Counted from the first letter of the stretch, positions 43,615 to 55,044 are shown. The stretch is 64,000 nt of DNA from Apoda limacodes (GCA_946406115.1 OX291561.1:6998273-7062272), one strand, 5' to 3'. Made by a program: numbers and translations. The notes: a model not told the origin generated them from the sequence alone.

Positions 43615-44010
43615 AGAAATTTGTTAGCATAAGAAAGATGGTGGCTTGCTCAGTTATATTTTTATAAGTGTGAGAATGACTATGGCAAAGAAAACGCAAA
43701 CTTGTTCCATAATAAAGATTCCAACGTGTTTGCAGCGTATACAATGAATTTTAGTCATAAAGTCTCTATTAGGACTTTTTAACCGAAATTCATGATACAC
43801 GTACACAAATACATGCGAAATCAGAAATATAACTATGGACGAAATTCAATTTCTTGTACTTACACGATCTCGGTCTCTGTCTCACTCGGTCCTGGTCTTA
43901 CATATAGTTCATTTTATCTCTCTGCTAATATGATGGTAACTTAAAACTCCTAAAAACTAAGTAACAATGCTGTTCCTTGCAGTTTCTGAAAAAAACTACT
44001 TATCACATCT
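43615..44010. other. No gene seen
   Basis: AT-rich sequence without recognisable features. Confidence 0.35.
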
Positions 44011-44250
44011 AGTCTACGATCAATATTTTACGAGATATAGCCTTTCCTAGTTCGACAGCTGTCACCTGGCGTAAAGATTCTGATGAAATCTATCACTTCT
44101 GTCAAGAACCTACTAGTCTCCGATCAATATTTTACGAGATATAGCCTTTTGTAGTTTGACAGCTGTCATCCGAAATAAAGATCCTGATGAGATCTATCAC
44201 TTCTGTCAAGAAACTACTAGTCTGCGATCAATATTTTGCGAGATCTCTTT
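44011..44250. repeat. 104-bp tandem repeat, about 2.3 copies
   Basis: Units start at 44011, 44115 and 44219 with 'agtctacgatcaatatttta', 'agtctccgatcaatatttta' and 'agtctgcgatcaatattttg'. They also share 'cgagatatagcctttcctag', 'gacagctgtcacctggc' and 'ctatcacttctgtcaagaac'. The copies are moderately diverged. Function unknown. Confidence 0.85.
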
Positions 44251-45714
44251 CTCTGTATCTCTCTCTGAAAAAAAAAAATAGTATAATATATAAGATAGGT
44301 GGGAAAAACATTGGGAAGTTATTCTAGAAGCGTTACTCTTTCATGAGAGACTCACGCTCGATTTCACTACCCATATTTTTTTCATACCACGGGCCTTATA
44401 TAGATTCTTAAGGAAAACTCCAAATAAAACCCAGAAACAGAATCTTATACCTAACTTTAAATTAAAGAAATTCCAGATGTTTATTTAGAATTTTATTGTA
44501 AAAAAGTTACAATTGAAATGTATTTGGCAGTTTGGAGCCGAGCGTTGGATCTTTGCCAATGGGTCCTATGTAACAATGGCACATATTCTTTTATTATTAC
44601 ATTAATCTACAAGTTTTTATTTAATATTAGTATATCTTCACGGTTTTTATCCCCAAAAGAGGGTAACCGGAGACTGGATACCAATCACATAACAATGTGG
44701 GGGACTGCTTTTTTTCATTAATGTTTATTTAATGTCTGTATTTTATTTTAGTTTTCAAACCTTTGTATCAATATGTAATGTTATAGCATTTCTGAAATAA
44801 TTTAAAAGAAATATAAAATACACCTGATTCAATATTTATGAAAAGTAAAACCGATGCTGTGTACAAAGGAACCCTAGTCAATTTTCCGAAGTAAATAAAT
44901 GGTAGACTCGCAAAGCTAGTTGATCAGTCATTCACGTGGCAGCTCAACATAGGAGCTTCTGTCAGTAGGAAGTTATACTACGTAGTTGGATAATTTACAC
45001 ATTTTAATGTATATCTCTGTATAGCATATTGTGTAGTTAAGAGGCTATACTACCTAAATTTCTTTTTTTCTGACAAATATTTTGCCGAATCCGCTGAACA
45101 GATCCGACTAAAATTTAATAAATGTGTTCTTCAGGATATATATGGTTTAGATCCTGAAAAACGTGAAAACACGATCAATGAACTTTTGTTCGATAAAAAA
45201 TAATCCTAAACTGACCCCTTTTTACTGTTTTTTTTTAAGTTAGCGCAAACAAATCTTCAAAGTTCTAAGTGCTATTGGTATGCAACTCTGCTAAAGCAAA
45301 GCTGTGATAGTGCTGTAGATCCTAATTCAAAGCATTTTTTTACAACTTATTTATTTTATGTATTTTAACAAAAAAATAAAAAAAAAATTTGGCACGCACG
45401 CTCAGTTACATATCGCGTCATTCTTGTCTTTACTTAAGTTTTCTGTCGCGTACTGGTAGTACTGTCCCTTGATAGTAAATTTTTTAATCTACAGTAAGAT
45501 TCAAGAAACGTTTCGAACATCTAAATATTGATGTTGCTCCATCTATTTTAATCTCATCCATAATTCAAACAATCATTACAAGAAATATATATCTATAGCA
45601 ATATGATTAAGCTAAATTCTTTAGCTGTTTTCTGTTTGAACGCGCTAATATCTGGAACCATAACTCGGATTTCAAAAAATCTTTTAGCATCTGATAGCCT
45701 AATTCTTGAGAAAG
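44251..45714. other. No gene recognised; possible short coding remnant at 45.07-45.20 kb
   Basis: The plus-strand frame 45069-45203 reads 'SDKYFAESAEQIRLKFNKCV', 'LQDIYGLDPEKRENTINELL', 'FDKK' and a stop. It has no ATG but a protein-like, charged composition, unlike the AT-rich surroundings. It is open for about 20 further codons upstream. I do not recognise the family. A 67-codon frame at 44518-44721 looks like chance. Confidence 0.3.
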
Positions 45715-45935
45715 GTTATAAAAATAAAAAACTGGTTGCCTGTAAAGTCGGTATACGGGCGAAAGTTTTACGTGACAATGATTTTATGTCTGTCTCTCTC
45801 GCTCTTAGGCGGGCGCGTGCCTCTCACTCGCTCTCATTGTGAGCGCATAACGTGAGCGGAGCGTAACGCAGTTTCTTGAAGTGTCACCCGGCAAACCAAT
45901 TTATAAGACGTTGTCACGTCAAAAAAAAACATCAT
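45715..45935 (+). repeat. Dispersed lepidopteran repeat ('aactggttgcctgtaaagtc')
   Basis: 'aactggttgcctgtaaagtc', 'ggtatacgggcgaaagtttt', 'tgtctgtctctctcgctctt', 'cataacgtgagcggagcgta' and 'aagacgttgtcacgtcaaaa' occur in the order I know from lepidopteran genomes. Non-coding, and the enclosing 79-codon frame is incidental. Class not determined. Confidence 0.6.
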
Positions 45936-47439
45936 GCTTGGAGTTTGTGTTAGCAATGACATATTGTGAGATATGTGTCGACTAAGGTTGCTTATTTGTG
46001 CAACCACAGTGGCTCGTTTAAGGGGCTTATTGCGGAAAATATACACAGCGTAATTGATTATATAGTATACATATAATGCATACAGCACACTAAATAACTA
46101 ATCACTTGACTTCCCATTTCATTACAGGTTCATAGAGTTTTTTGCGCACAACATGATGAAGGCGTAACTGAAAAAGAGCTCACTCATAGATTCCGTAACT
46201 AATGTGACTATTATTTGTCTAAGGTATAGTTGTAAATATTTAAAATTATATATGTGTATACATTTTAGTTAGTTAACATTCAAAATTTGATAAATAATTG
46301 AATTATTAATGTCCGCAAAACACGGAATTTGTTGGTTTTTTCAGATTCAGATTTCAGATAATGTAATTTGAGCTGCGATCGGATTAATTCTGTCAGCAAT
46401 AATTAATCAAATCAGGAATTTGTATTCAGAGGCTTAAATTAAATTTTCGTATAACCGCAAAAGTTGTTGTTTTATTTCGAGCGCTAATTCATTTGCAATA
46501 AAATTTGAACTCTGAATGGCTATTGGTTGCATTAATTTGTTTATCTGTATTTTATTTACTTTTATGCCTATATTATATATAACAGCCTTAAATACAAGAC
46601 ACGACAAATACTTTTTTTGCACTAGAAATAGTTCATACAATACGCGATCTTATCGCCAGATAGCAATTTTATCAAGACATAGTAGGAAGAAAGCGCAATA
46701 TTAAAAGACAGTTTAAAAATATATACAAATATCATACATAAAAATATGGAGAAAATTCCTAAAAAGCAAAAAAATATACATAAGTAGATACCCAACTAGC
46801 AAAAATGCGATAAAAGAAAATCTTATAATACAAAGGAGTGATATCAAAGTCATACAAAAGTAACCTTTGTGACTGCTGGTCATATATATGTATTTCTTAA
46901 AGCGTTTTAGCTGTATAAGGCTTAACAGCAAAATTGTGACATTAACCTATCATACAAACGTACCGTAACCACTTGTTATTCTAGTTGTGTATGCAAAAAA
47001 ATGTAATTGTAACTAAAATACTTTACTTCTTTTACTCTTGAAAATTATAATAAAAATACTACAGGTATTTCGTAACTGACATTGTGGACTAACTATTCGC
47101 TGTAATAATTTATTATCACTTTAGCCAAATTTCAAACTTTTTCTTGTCTTAAACGTTCCACAAACAGAAAAAGAAATATAATTTAATTTATTAATGTCGC
47201 TTGTGATTGGTCAGATAAATTTATAGGGAAGACGTCATGAATTATTAATTTCCGTTTAGTTACATATTCAAAGTGGGATTTTCGGTGTGTTTTTGTTATT
47301 TCTACAGAATATAAAAGAGCTGAGGACGTGTTTTTAAGAGGTGAAATTTGACACAACAATTTTAAATACCTAATCCTAAAAAATATGACATTTACAATAA
47401 TAAAAAATCGCGCTAGGAAAAAATTAAATAAAATTAGAA
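45936..47439. other. No gene seen
   Basis: AT-rich sequence. Small open frames on both strands are of low-complexity composition and not convincing. Confidence 0.35.
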
Positions 47440-47872
47440 AATAAAAATTGGCTAAGTACGAGTCGAACTCGCGCACGAAGGGTTCCGTACCGTTATCTAT
47501 AAAAACGGCAAAAAATACACGTCTGTTGTATGGGAGCTCCCTTTTAATATTTGTTTTATTTTGTTAATTATTTATTTTTAAAGTGAATATATAACTAAAT
47601 ATTCTAAGAATATTTCAAGCGTCTACCTGCTGTAATAAATATCGAACAAAAAAATCGCGTTTGTTGTATGGGAGCCCCCTTAAATATTTATTTTATTCTG
47701 TTTTTTAGTTTTTGTTGTAGAGGCAACAGAAATACATCTTCCGTGAAAATTTTAACTGTCTAACTATCACGGTTCATGAGATACAGCCTGGTGACAGACG
47801 GACGGACGGACAGCGGAGTCTTAGAAATAGGGTTCCGGTTTTTACCCCTTGGGTACGGAACCCTAAAAAAAC
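47440..47872 (+). repeat. 'ggttccgtacc' dispersed element, near full length (copy 3)
   Basis: It begins 'aaaattggctaagtacgagt', then 'cgcacgaagggttccgtacc', 'tttcaagcgtctacctgctg', 'ctatcacggttcatgagata' and (GGAC)n, and ends 'ttgggtacggaaccctaaaa'. The two 'ggttccgtacc'/'ggtacggaacc' blocks are inverted relative to each other. Same orientation as 28430-28878. Confidence 0.82.
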
Positions 47873-48063
47873 ACAACAAGTATACCGATTCCAGATTGCT
47901 AATAAATTTTAAAAACTTTTCTGGACAGTACAGGCTCTAGTAAAATCTTAAATTATTTTCTTTGCATAGCCTTTTATTTTTTTAAGAGCTATCTTATTGT
48001 AACTAACAAAGAGCACGATCCTTATTTGTCTAATTAAAAACAGAAGATAAATTATTATTTGTT

Positions 48064-48195
48064 ATGTTGTGAAATGAGCTCCCTGTCAAGGTTTCCTCTA
48101 AGTACTACAATATGGGGTTCTTCAAGAAACAAGTTTTTAGATTTTAGTAGAGTTGGCTACACCCGCTTATTTGCCACCTTAGTGGAAAAAAAAAC
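48064..48195 (+). repeat. Degenerate LINE 3' fragment (family of 2377)
   Basis: 'gttgtgaaatgagctccctg', 'gtactacaatatggggttct', 'tcaagaaacaagtttttaga' and 'atttgccaccttagtgg' plus an A-run match the family end, with an internal deletion removing the part between 'agatttt' and 'ggctaca'. Older than the 43.1-kb copy. Confidence 0.75.
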
Positions 48196-48838
48196 TTTAT
48201 AATTTCAAATATCGAACTGCGCTGGATTATCACAAATTTCTCAACTCATAATTCTGTTTCGCGATTTGCAAGTATTCTATTAAAAGTCTGTTTTCTCTTC
48301 CCTGCGTAAATCTCTATACAAGGTTAAAAATAAATAATAATTTAGTACCAAAATTACCAATATGGCAATGATTTATAAATGTATCCCATTCGACAGCTTC
48401 AACTAAAGACCTTATTGTAAAAAGTGTAGATAACGCCATATTTGAGAATTCAAGAGAAAATTAATGTAAGTAGGTCGTACCTCTTGAGGCCCGTGAAAGC
48501 ACGAGACTGTTCGCAATAAGCTCCAAGATTGTTTTTCCATCAGGCAGGAGGCTGCGTCTTCCGGTCTAAGGTCGGCACTGAAGAATATTTCTCTTTCCCA
48601 TCGATTCGTCGAGCGATGTGTTTTATAATTATGTATAATCGTTTAACTCTAAATATATTACGTATGTACGGGTATTATTATTATTATATCGTCTAGGTTT
48701 TTATCCTCACAAGGAAGGAAGAGAAAGGAACTATAACAAGTAAGTGAGGATTGAGCAGGAAGAAATATAGAAACGTACATAATACACCATCGTAGCAGTT
48801 ATCGCCAAAGGGGTGGACAGAGATATTACGATTATTAT
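48196..48838. other. No gene seen
   Basis: A GC-richer patch at 48480-48600 ('catcaggcaggaggctgcgt', 'cttccggtctaaggtcggca') may be an old LINE 3' piece but was not assigned. The rest is AT-rich. Confidence 0.35.
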
Positions 48839-49621
48839 TATGCAGATGACAATACTGGAGACGCTTATTACACGGGCCGTGCAAACATCCCTCGTTCCGT
48901 TGTGGAGACAAAGCTCGGAGAACTGGTTCCTCAAATCGAGACTAACCTGTCCAAGGTCCTTGACTGGGGACGGAAAAACTTGGTCCGATTCAAGCCCACG
49001 AAGATATACATCTGCGCGTGCACCGTTATGAAAACCCCATTAACTGTGGTCCCATAATTCCAGAACACTCCCCTCTCCATCTCCAAGAGTATTGGGATCC
49101 TTGGTGTTGACATTTCTTCCGATGCTTAGTTCTGAGATCATTTGCAAGACAAGTTGAAGCTGGCGTCCAAAAAATTTCGTGTTCTGAACAGAGCAAAGCA
49201 GTGCTTCACGTCGGGGCAAAGGTTGCTGCTTTCAAGTAGCAAGTTCGGCCCCATATTTAGTACTAATGCCATCTCTGGGCGGGTGCACCTGTATACCAGC
49301 TTAGCTCTTTTGAATGGGTTTAACGACGCTCTGTAAGAATTGTCGGCGATTCCAAACCCACTTACCGTATCGAACCCTTAAGGCAGAGGAGAGACTTTGC
49401 CTCCCTGTGTGTGTTCTACCGCTTGTACAATGGGATGTGTTATGGGGAATTGTTTGAAATGATTTCCACGGCTAATTCCTACCATTGCACCGCTCGCAAT
49501 CAGCAGAGAGAGTGCGGTTTCAGGGAAATTTCCTCTCGCGAATGCTTGGGTTCTGGAATGAGCTCCCTGCCAAAGTTCTCTCTAAGGACTACAGTATGGG
49601 GTTCTTCAAGAAAGAAGTTAT
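48839..49621 (+). pseudogene. Internal LINE fragment (family of 2377), from YADD box to near C-terminus
   Basis: It begins exactly at the catalytic box ('tatgcagatgacaatactgg', YADDNTG). It continues with 'gtgcaaacatccctcgttcc', 'ccctctccatctccaagagt' (stop just before), 'ccaaaaaatttcgtgttctg' and 'ctctgtgtaag'-type sequence, then 'tacagtatggggttcttcaa', and stops at 'aagaaagaagtta' without 3' untranslated region or poly-A. Many stops and frameshifts. Missing both the 5' part and the true 3' end, so it is a secondarily broken copy. Confidence 0.85.
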
Positions 49622-50379
49622 ACCACCACAAAGTCAGAATTACGACGCCAACTTAAAAGCTGCCGATTAAATTCACCACTTCTTGGTTGTATTTCACAGC
49701 GGCAACCTTTGACTCCGAACGACTGACTGATTTGATCTACGTAAAAAAATGTATTTCACTGGAGGTAACTTTTAATTAAAGAAAGAATGAAAAATAAAAA
49801 AACGAGATGCACTCGGAGAGTGCCGGCAGAAGTAAAAACATACTAGTTATTTATTTATTTGACATCTTAATCTGCCATAGAATTAAAATCCCATATCCAA
49901 CCTGCACTACTCTTAATCGCCATATACTTAAATATGGCGAGGAATTATAGTTTCCGTCTTACGAATTTTCGATCAGCGCGAGTTTATAATTTTTTACCCA
50001 TACCAAAAAAAGTGCACAACGCCGCTAAAGAAGTTTTTACTTCAGAATTAAACATTTCAGAATGAATAAGCTCTATATTAGCATGTCAATTGCTAGGTAT
50101 ATCATATATATCCCAAATACGTTTCTTTGAATTGCCACACACTCTACTCTCGGGCAATTTGTCTCATGGAGAATTGCGTGAATTGAATGAAGGAAAAGAC
50201 AAGTTAGCACATTTTCCTCTCTTTCCTTTTTTATTTAAAGAAAAGTTCTTAGGGTTCAATACGTTACATAGAAAAGGCGTAACTGGACCAGACGAAGAAG
50301 AAACATCACATATAATGACTATTTTCGTGAAATAAAATAAAATTGGAAAAATACTTCATACCTCATGCATAACTACTTC
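49622..50379. other. No gene recognised
   Basis: The frame beginning near 49935 ('ARNYSFRLTNFRSARVYNFL') and the open frame 50090-50335 ('RFFELPHTLLSGNLSHGELR') could be pieces of one decayed coding sequence, but no family is recognised. 'agatgcactcggagagtgcc' near 49806 resembles a common repeat. Confidence 0.3.
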
Positions 50380-50730
50380 GTCTTTTAACCGAATTCAAAA
50401 AAGTAGGAGGTTCTCAATTCGGATTTTGGTATTTTTTTAATGTGTGTTCGGGCATAACTCCGTCATATATAGAAATTTCTTTTTTTATTTAAAAGGGTAT
50501 GCTTCCGAGGTGGTCCCATATTAATAAAGTGAATTTAATTATTATAATAATTTAAAGCTTTAGGTAAAAAAAAATAATAGGTGTTAATTTGGAATTGGTG
50601 AAACGCCTTTTATGTTGACGATTGTATGAATTTTTGTTACGAGTATATATGTTTTTAGTGTACGAAAAAAAAAAAATTCGTCACTCAAAAGTAAAAAATA
50701 AAAACTTTTTAACAAGAAAAACAACCGGCT
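50380..50730 (+). repeat. Dispersed repeat ('aaccgacttcaaa' type)
   Basis: 'cttttaaccgaattcaaaaa' with 'taggaggttctcaattcgga' near 50385 and 'aaacaaccggcttcaaaaag' near 50719 are the two ends of a repeat well known from Lepidoptera. The centre is AT-rich and non-coding. Confidence 0.55.
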
Positions 50731-51069
50731 TCAAAAAGATGCACTAAAAAGGTGAAATTAATTACTTATTTCCAAAAATCTGATCTGAATTACAGTTTGA
50801 AGTTGGTGTGTATGTACCTAAATAAGTGAAGGAAACTGGATGAACACAAGTAAATATATAAAAAAGAAAATTAATCTGTTTCTATTGTAGGTAAAGTTTT
50901 CAAATTTCGAAACAATTCCGGTTTATAATAAATCTGAATTGTTGCAGGGGAATTATATACCTTATGCTCTTGGAGATGGTAAGGGGTCTGTTTTGGAATT
51001 TTCGGACCTCATAAAATAGTTTAAAACCATTTAAGATGGCTTTCACAGTTATCTGTTTTGGCTTAACGA

Positions 51070-51260
51070 CTGCTGTTATGTTCAACACCGCCAGCATCGA
51101 CGGTTTAACGTGGCCTCCGAAGTGCAGAGAAGCTCAGACAGATAATTGTGCCACTACACGGTTACCCATCCAGGTTCTGACCACGTCGGACAATGCTTGA
51201 CTTTGCTTATATCATTTTCCACAGAAAAATGCGACTGGACCACGAACTTGGGTTGGGATG
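51070..51260 (+). repeat. Dispersed repeat, second copy of the 5405 unit
   Basis: 'ccagcatcgacggtttaacg', 'tggcctccgaagtgcagaga', 'gttacccatccaggttctga' and 'aaaatgcgactggaccacga' parallel 5405-5560 in order and orientation. Non-coding. Confidence 0.6.
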
Positions 51261-51474
51261 TACATTAATACAAACATGATAAAAACGTGTAAATCTATAT
51301 AAAACTTCCTCAAAACTGTTCCTATTTCGCGACAATCCAACCCATTAGTTAGTGACAAGCGGTGCTTGAAGTGCGCTCAGCCGCTTAAGAGCGCTTTCAT
51401 GCTAAGTTTAATTAGCGCAATCACTGTAAGGCACGTTTTGTTCAGCAACTGTGTGCTAAAGCCTCTAAAGCCTT

Positions 51475-51735
51475 TTAGGGTTCCGTACCCAGAGGGTGCC
51501 AACGGGGCTTATTACGAAGCCTACGCTGTCTGTCCGTCTGTCTGTACGACATTAAAAGGGGCCTACCTGTTAAACCGAAATAAAATTTTGCCTGACAAAC
51601 ACAAACAAAAACAAAACCGGTTGACCGCTTAGGGGCACAGTATTTTTCGTTGTGTTTGTAAATTAAGTAAATAGTGGCAGGTACGGAACCCTCGGTGCGC
51701 GAGTCCAACTCGCACTTGGTTGGTTTTTTTTATCT
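51475..51735 (-). repeat. 'ggttccgtacc' dispersed element (copy 4, internally diverged)
   Basis: 'agggttccgtacccagaggg' and 'gtctgtccgtctgtctgta' open it, and 'ggtacggaaccctcggtgcg' with 'cgagtccaactcgcacttgg' closes it. The centre differs from the other copies, suggesting a subfamily or a recombinant. Confidence 0.65.
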
Positions 51736-51774
51736 TACTTCTTATTTTGCCGATTTTATGGTTGTAAAATTATA

Positions 51775-51970
51775 TAATAAACTTGCTGACAGGGCAGACG
51801 TTGTCCTGCATGATACCGACTGCAGCGTCGTCTGCCGGGCTGATTTGTGAATCTTAACCATCCAGGGCGCCACCAAAACACAAACAAAAAAAAATCATTC
51901 AATACGGTCCAGCCATTTAGGAGGAGTACAGTGACATACACACGTACAGTAGAATTATATATATAAAGAT
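51775..51970 (-). repeat. Dispersed lepidopteran repeat ('gctgacagggcagacgttgt')
   Basis: 'acttgctgacagggcagacg' opens and 'aatacggtccagccatttag' then 'ttatatatataaagatt' closes a unit of the same kind as 24163 ('agctgacccggcgaacgtgg'). A 61-codon frame on the opposite strand is incidental. Strand uncertain. Confidence 0.55.
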
Positions 51971-52781
51971 TAAATGAAAACGTTCCATTGTTGCAGTGTT
52001 TTTTTTTTGGGTTTTAAAACAAAAACATTACTGTCATTAATTGTCAAAAACCTTAAGTATTGCTTACCTGAAATTGTGGTAGTTTGTTTTACCTAAATGG
52101 ATGGACCACATCCTAATGCTCTCTAAAGGGATCTAAGGGAACCCTAAATTATAGCTAGGAAATATAAGAGGACATAAAAAGTAAAGCCGGATCTAAATCA
52201 AGTATTTATAATACAAATAGAAAATTAACTTCTTTTCTGTTGTATTGTGGATCCGAAAGTTTCTTGTACTGGCTCAGGCACTCTCAAAACAAGCTTAAAC
52301 CACAAAAAAAATTGACGCAGTACCTACATAAGGTACAAGCGTTTTATTAATCTTATTTTTAAATCCAAATAAGGCAAAAACTTTATGTTTTCAATAAAAC
52401 TAATCAGATTTTCAAGATTATATTAGCAGTCCGTTATAAATGTATAAACAAGATTTTTTTATAAATAAGATTTTTTTATAAATGTATAAACAAGAGAATT
52501 TAAGAAAACTATAATTAATATGGCTACATATATCTTAACTATTAAAATATTATAAAAAAAAATTAAATAAAAATTTCTAAAATAAAAGAAATCGACGAAA
52601 AAAATGTACGCATAATATTGAAGAAAACAGCAAACAGTTTTTAATAAAACAACAAAAATACCGACTCACCACTAATAAAAATAATATTATAAAAAAGTGG
52701 AACAACAAACCTATTCGTGGACAAATTGTCCATGAATAGTTTTGTTATCGTCAAAAAATAGTATTTAATAACTTTGACTTC
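51971..52781. other. No gene seen
   Basis: AT-rich, with a short duplicated 'gatttttttataaat' block near 52451-52480. Nothing coding recognised. Confidence 0.35.
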
Positions 52782-53127
52782 GAAGGCGTTCGATCGGACC
52801 TCGCACCTGAGCCTGCTATCGCAGTTGCCATCTTACGGAGTACCCGAGGGTTTGTGCAAATGGGTGGCTAACTTTTTGTCCAGCATACGCATACGAGCCG
52901 TAGTTAATGGTAGTTGCTCTGATAGCATGGCCATTAATGCTGGTGTCCCGCAAGGCTCTATGCTATCTCCTACGCTGTTTCTACTGCATATCAATGGCAT
53001 GTTGGACATCAACAACATATATTTCTATGCAGATGATAGCACTGGAGACGCTCATTACACAGGTCGTGCAAGCATCCCTCGTTCCGTTGTGAAGGAAAAG
53101 CGTGGAGAACTTGTGTCTCAGATCGAT
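52782..53127 (+). pseudogene. Internal LINE reverse transcriptase fragment (family of 2377)
   Basis: It begins at 'aaggcgttcgatcgg' (motif A, KAFDR), continues 'LPSYGVPEGLCKWVANFLSS' and 'AGVPQGSMLSPTLF', and includes the catalytic 'FYADDSTGDAHYTG' before ending at 'cttgtgtctcagatcg'. The frame is open over this stretch, but both ends are cut and no 3' tail is present. Closest to the 2377 copy, but clearly a separate insertion with several substitutions, and a short indel after the KAFDR motif. Confidence 0.9.
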
Positions 53128-53573
53128 TATATTCTATTTCGGTTAAACCAACAACTACTGGAAGAATTTGTGTGGCTGATACATTAAAAGCAACAATTGA
53201 CACAAGTTTGAGCATAGTGTGCTATTGTTTATAAAAGTATCTCCATAAATACGAATTTGAGTAAACAATTACATTGTATGCGATTTTTTGTTCATACAAT
53301 GTTCTTGATCGATCTCTATTATCCACATTCAAAATTAAAATCACTTTGCGTCTCTAGGGTTTCAAAGTGCAACTTTAATCCCTGTTTACGAGGAACCAAT
53401 CAGCTCTTTTTGAATAGATGTGATAAAAAAATAATTCTGAATGTCATGACATTCTCCCAACCCAGTTTATAGATAATAGTATACTGGGCGGAAAACACGA
53501 CAAAAATGTCATTATACTGCGAGCAATTGATAACCAAGGAATTGCAAAGAAATATATTTATATATAATGTATA
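53128..53573. other. No gene seen
   Basis: AT-rich sequence without recognisable features. Confidence 0.35.
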
Positions 53574-53945
53574 TTAGGGTTGCAACGGACCTTCGCCTCC
53601 GCCTCCGTTACTGCGGAAGCTCCGCACGAAAACGTACCTTCGCCTACACCTTTGCAAAACGTACTTTTTTTTTTTTTTTCTGAACTGTCTATGCAGTTGG
53701 CTGTTGCAGCCATTACTGCTTTACCGGGCTTTTTGGGGCGAGACTCTGAAGGAGCCTCAGCCCATATAGCGCCAAACGCTCAAGGGCCTCCCGCGGGGGA
53801 AGCCTCGGCTTCGGTTGTCGCTCTCGGGGGCGTCCCTTCGACCGGCGTGAGTCTCGAACCCGAAGGTGAGTCACCGCCAGGAGGGGAGTTCCCTGTTACG
53901 ACACGTACTAGTCGAGCAAACGTCAACGTCTCGACAAGCTTTTAA
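53574..53945 (+). other. GC-rich island with a 121-codon open frame
   Basis: The frame 53580-53945 begins in '(cttcgcctccgcctccg)' sequence that resembles a trinucleotide-rich lepidopteran repeat, crosses a T-run, and then reads Pro/Gly/Glu/Ala-rich protein ('LGRDSEGASAHIAPNAQGPP', 'LEPEGESPPGGEFPVTTRTS'). Base composition from 53690 to 53940 is strikingly GC-rich against an AT-rich background. It could be the 5' region or gag-like ORF1 of a retrotransposon, or a fragment of a host exon. I recognise no domain. Confidence 0.35.
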
Positions 53946-54597
53946 AGAGCCTTGTAGGTAATTGCGTGAGCTTGAAACCAAGTCTTGACAGGCAAGATAT
54001 ACTTATACATTTTGCCCCTAAGAACGCAAGATCTTAATATTCTATACTTTTCACAATAAGCTCTCTTGTGTGATATAATCTACAAAACAAAATCAATTTT
54101 TTTTAGGTTAGAACGATGAAAATTAAAGATTACTAAAAACTTGTGAACCGCATTTTTTTATGTATTTATTTATGTCGTTGTATATTTGTGATTTTTTGTA
54201 GATATTTAAACACTCGGTTTAAAATTTTGCGGGGGGGGGACATAATTTTTAACCTCGAGAGCTTATAACTTGCTAAATAATCATCTAAAATAGTACTTAG
54301 GAACCTGAAACCTGAAACAACACATCAACAAAGAGATGACAGATTTATCTGCCACCATTATAGATGCTGTTTTTGACTTATGGTTTCTGCATATCACCGT
54401 TGCGCGTTCAATAGGCTTTATATATAACTTTTGCTTGTAAAACCATGATATGCGACTTCCGTGAGTTTAAGTTAGTTATAATCAGCATGCTATAACTCTC
54501 TTATTCAGAAATGCGTTAATATTTCAGATTCAACCAGAACCGATATGGGTACAGGGATTTATTTTAAAGCGAATGTAGTTCTTTTATTGATTTTTTT
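53946..54597. other. No gene seen
   Basis: AT-rich, with a run of nine G near 54229-54238. Nothing coding recognised. Confidence 0.35.
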
Positions 54598-54790
54598 ATA
54601 CCACTAAGGTGTCAAACAAAGCTACGGTCCGCCTGATGGGAAGCGGTCACCGCAGCCTATGGACCCTTCAAAAATCTAATAACTTCTTTCTTGAAGAACC
54701 CCATACTGTAGTCCTTAGAGAAAACCTTAACAGGAAGGTCATTCTACAACCCAAGTGTTCGCGAGAGGAAGTTTACAAGTCCAACACATT
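54598..54790 (-). repeat. LINE 3' end fragment (family of 2377)
   Basis: 'taccactaaggtgtcaaaca', 'gtccgcctgatgggaagcgg' and 'tcaccgcagcctatggaccc' are followed, after loss of about 40 bp, by 'ttcaaaaatctaataacttc' and 'actgtagtccttagagaaaa'. Minus orientation, truncated near 54790. The deletion removes the usual 'gcaacaccaggggtatcact' part. Confidence 0.85.
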
Positions 54791-54869
54791 TTGAGTGTCC
54801 TCCGATTTTTTTTAAAGAGGCATGAAACTTTTTTAGGTCTAAGTTTAGTTTACTTACTTACTTACTTAT

Positions 54870-55035
54870 GGCGGTAGCCCATTGATAAAACTGTCGAGCC
54901 GTTTAATGTTTTTTTCAGTCTTGAATGTAAGGCACAAAAAGATAAAGTGCTCCCTTTCAGCTTTATGTAATTAATTAGTAAAATGGCGGAATTTGATTTT
55001 GTTACAATGTTTTGCTAATGATATTTGGACGTTTT
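54870..55035 (+). repeat. Dispersed repeat shared with 19.8 kb
   Basis: Diverged copy of 19756-19925 in the same orientation ('ggcggtagcccattgat', 'aaaagataaagtgctcc', 'aaatggcggaatttgatttt'). A (TTAC)n run precedes it at 54850-54866. Confidence 0.6.
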
Positions 55036-55044
55036 TTTTTTGTA

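Noticed and set aside
53690..53945. Host exon
   Set aside because: No splice sites, domain or flanking exon could be supported, so it is kept as an unassigned GC-rich island.
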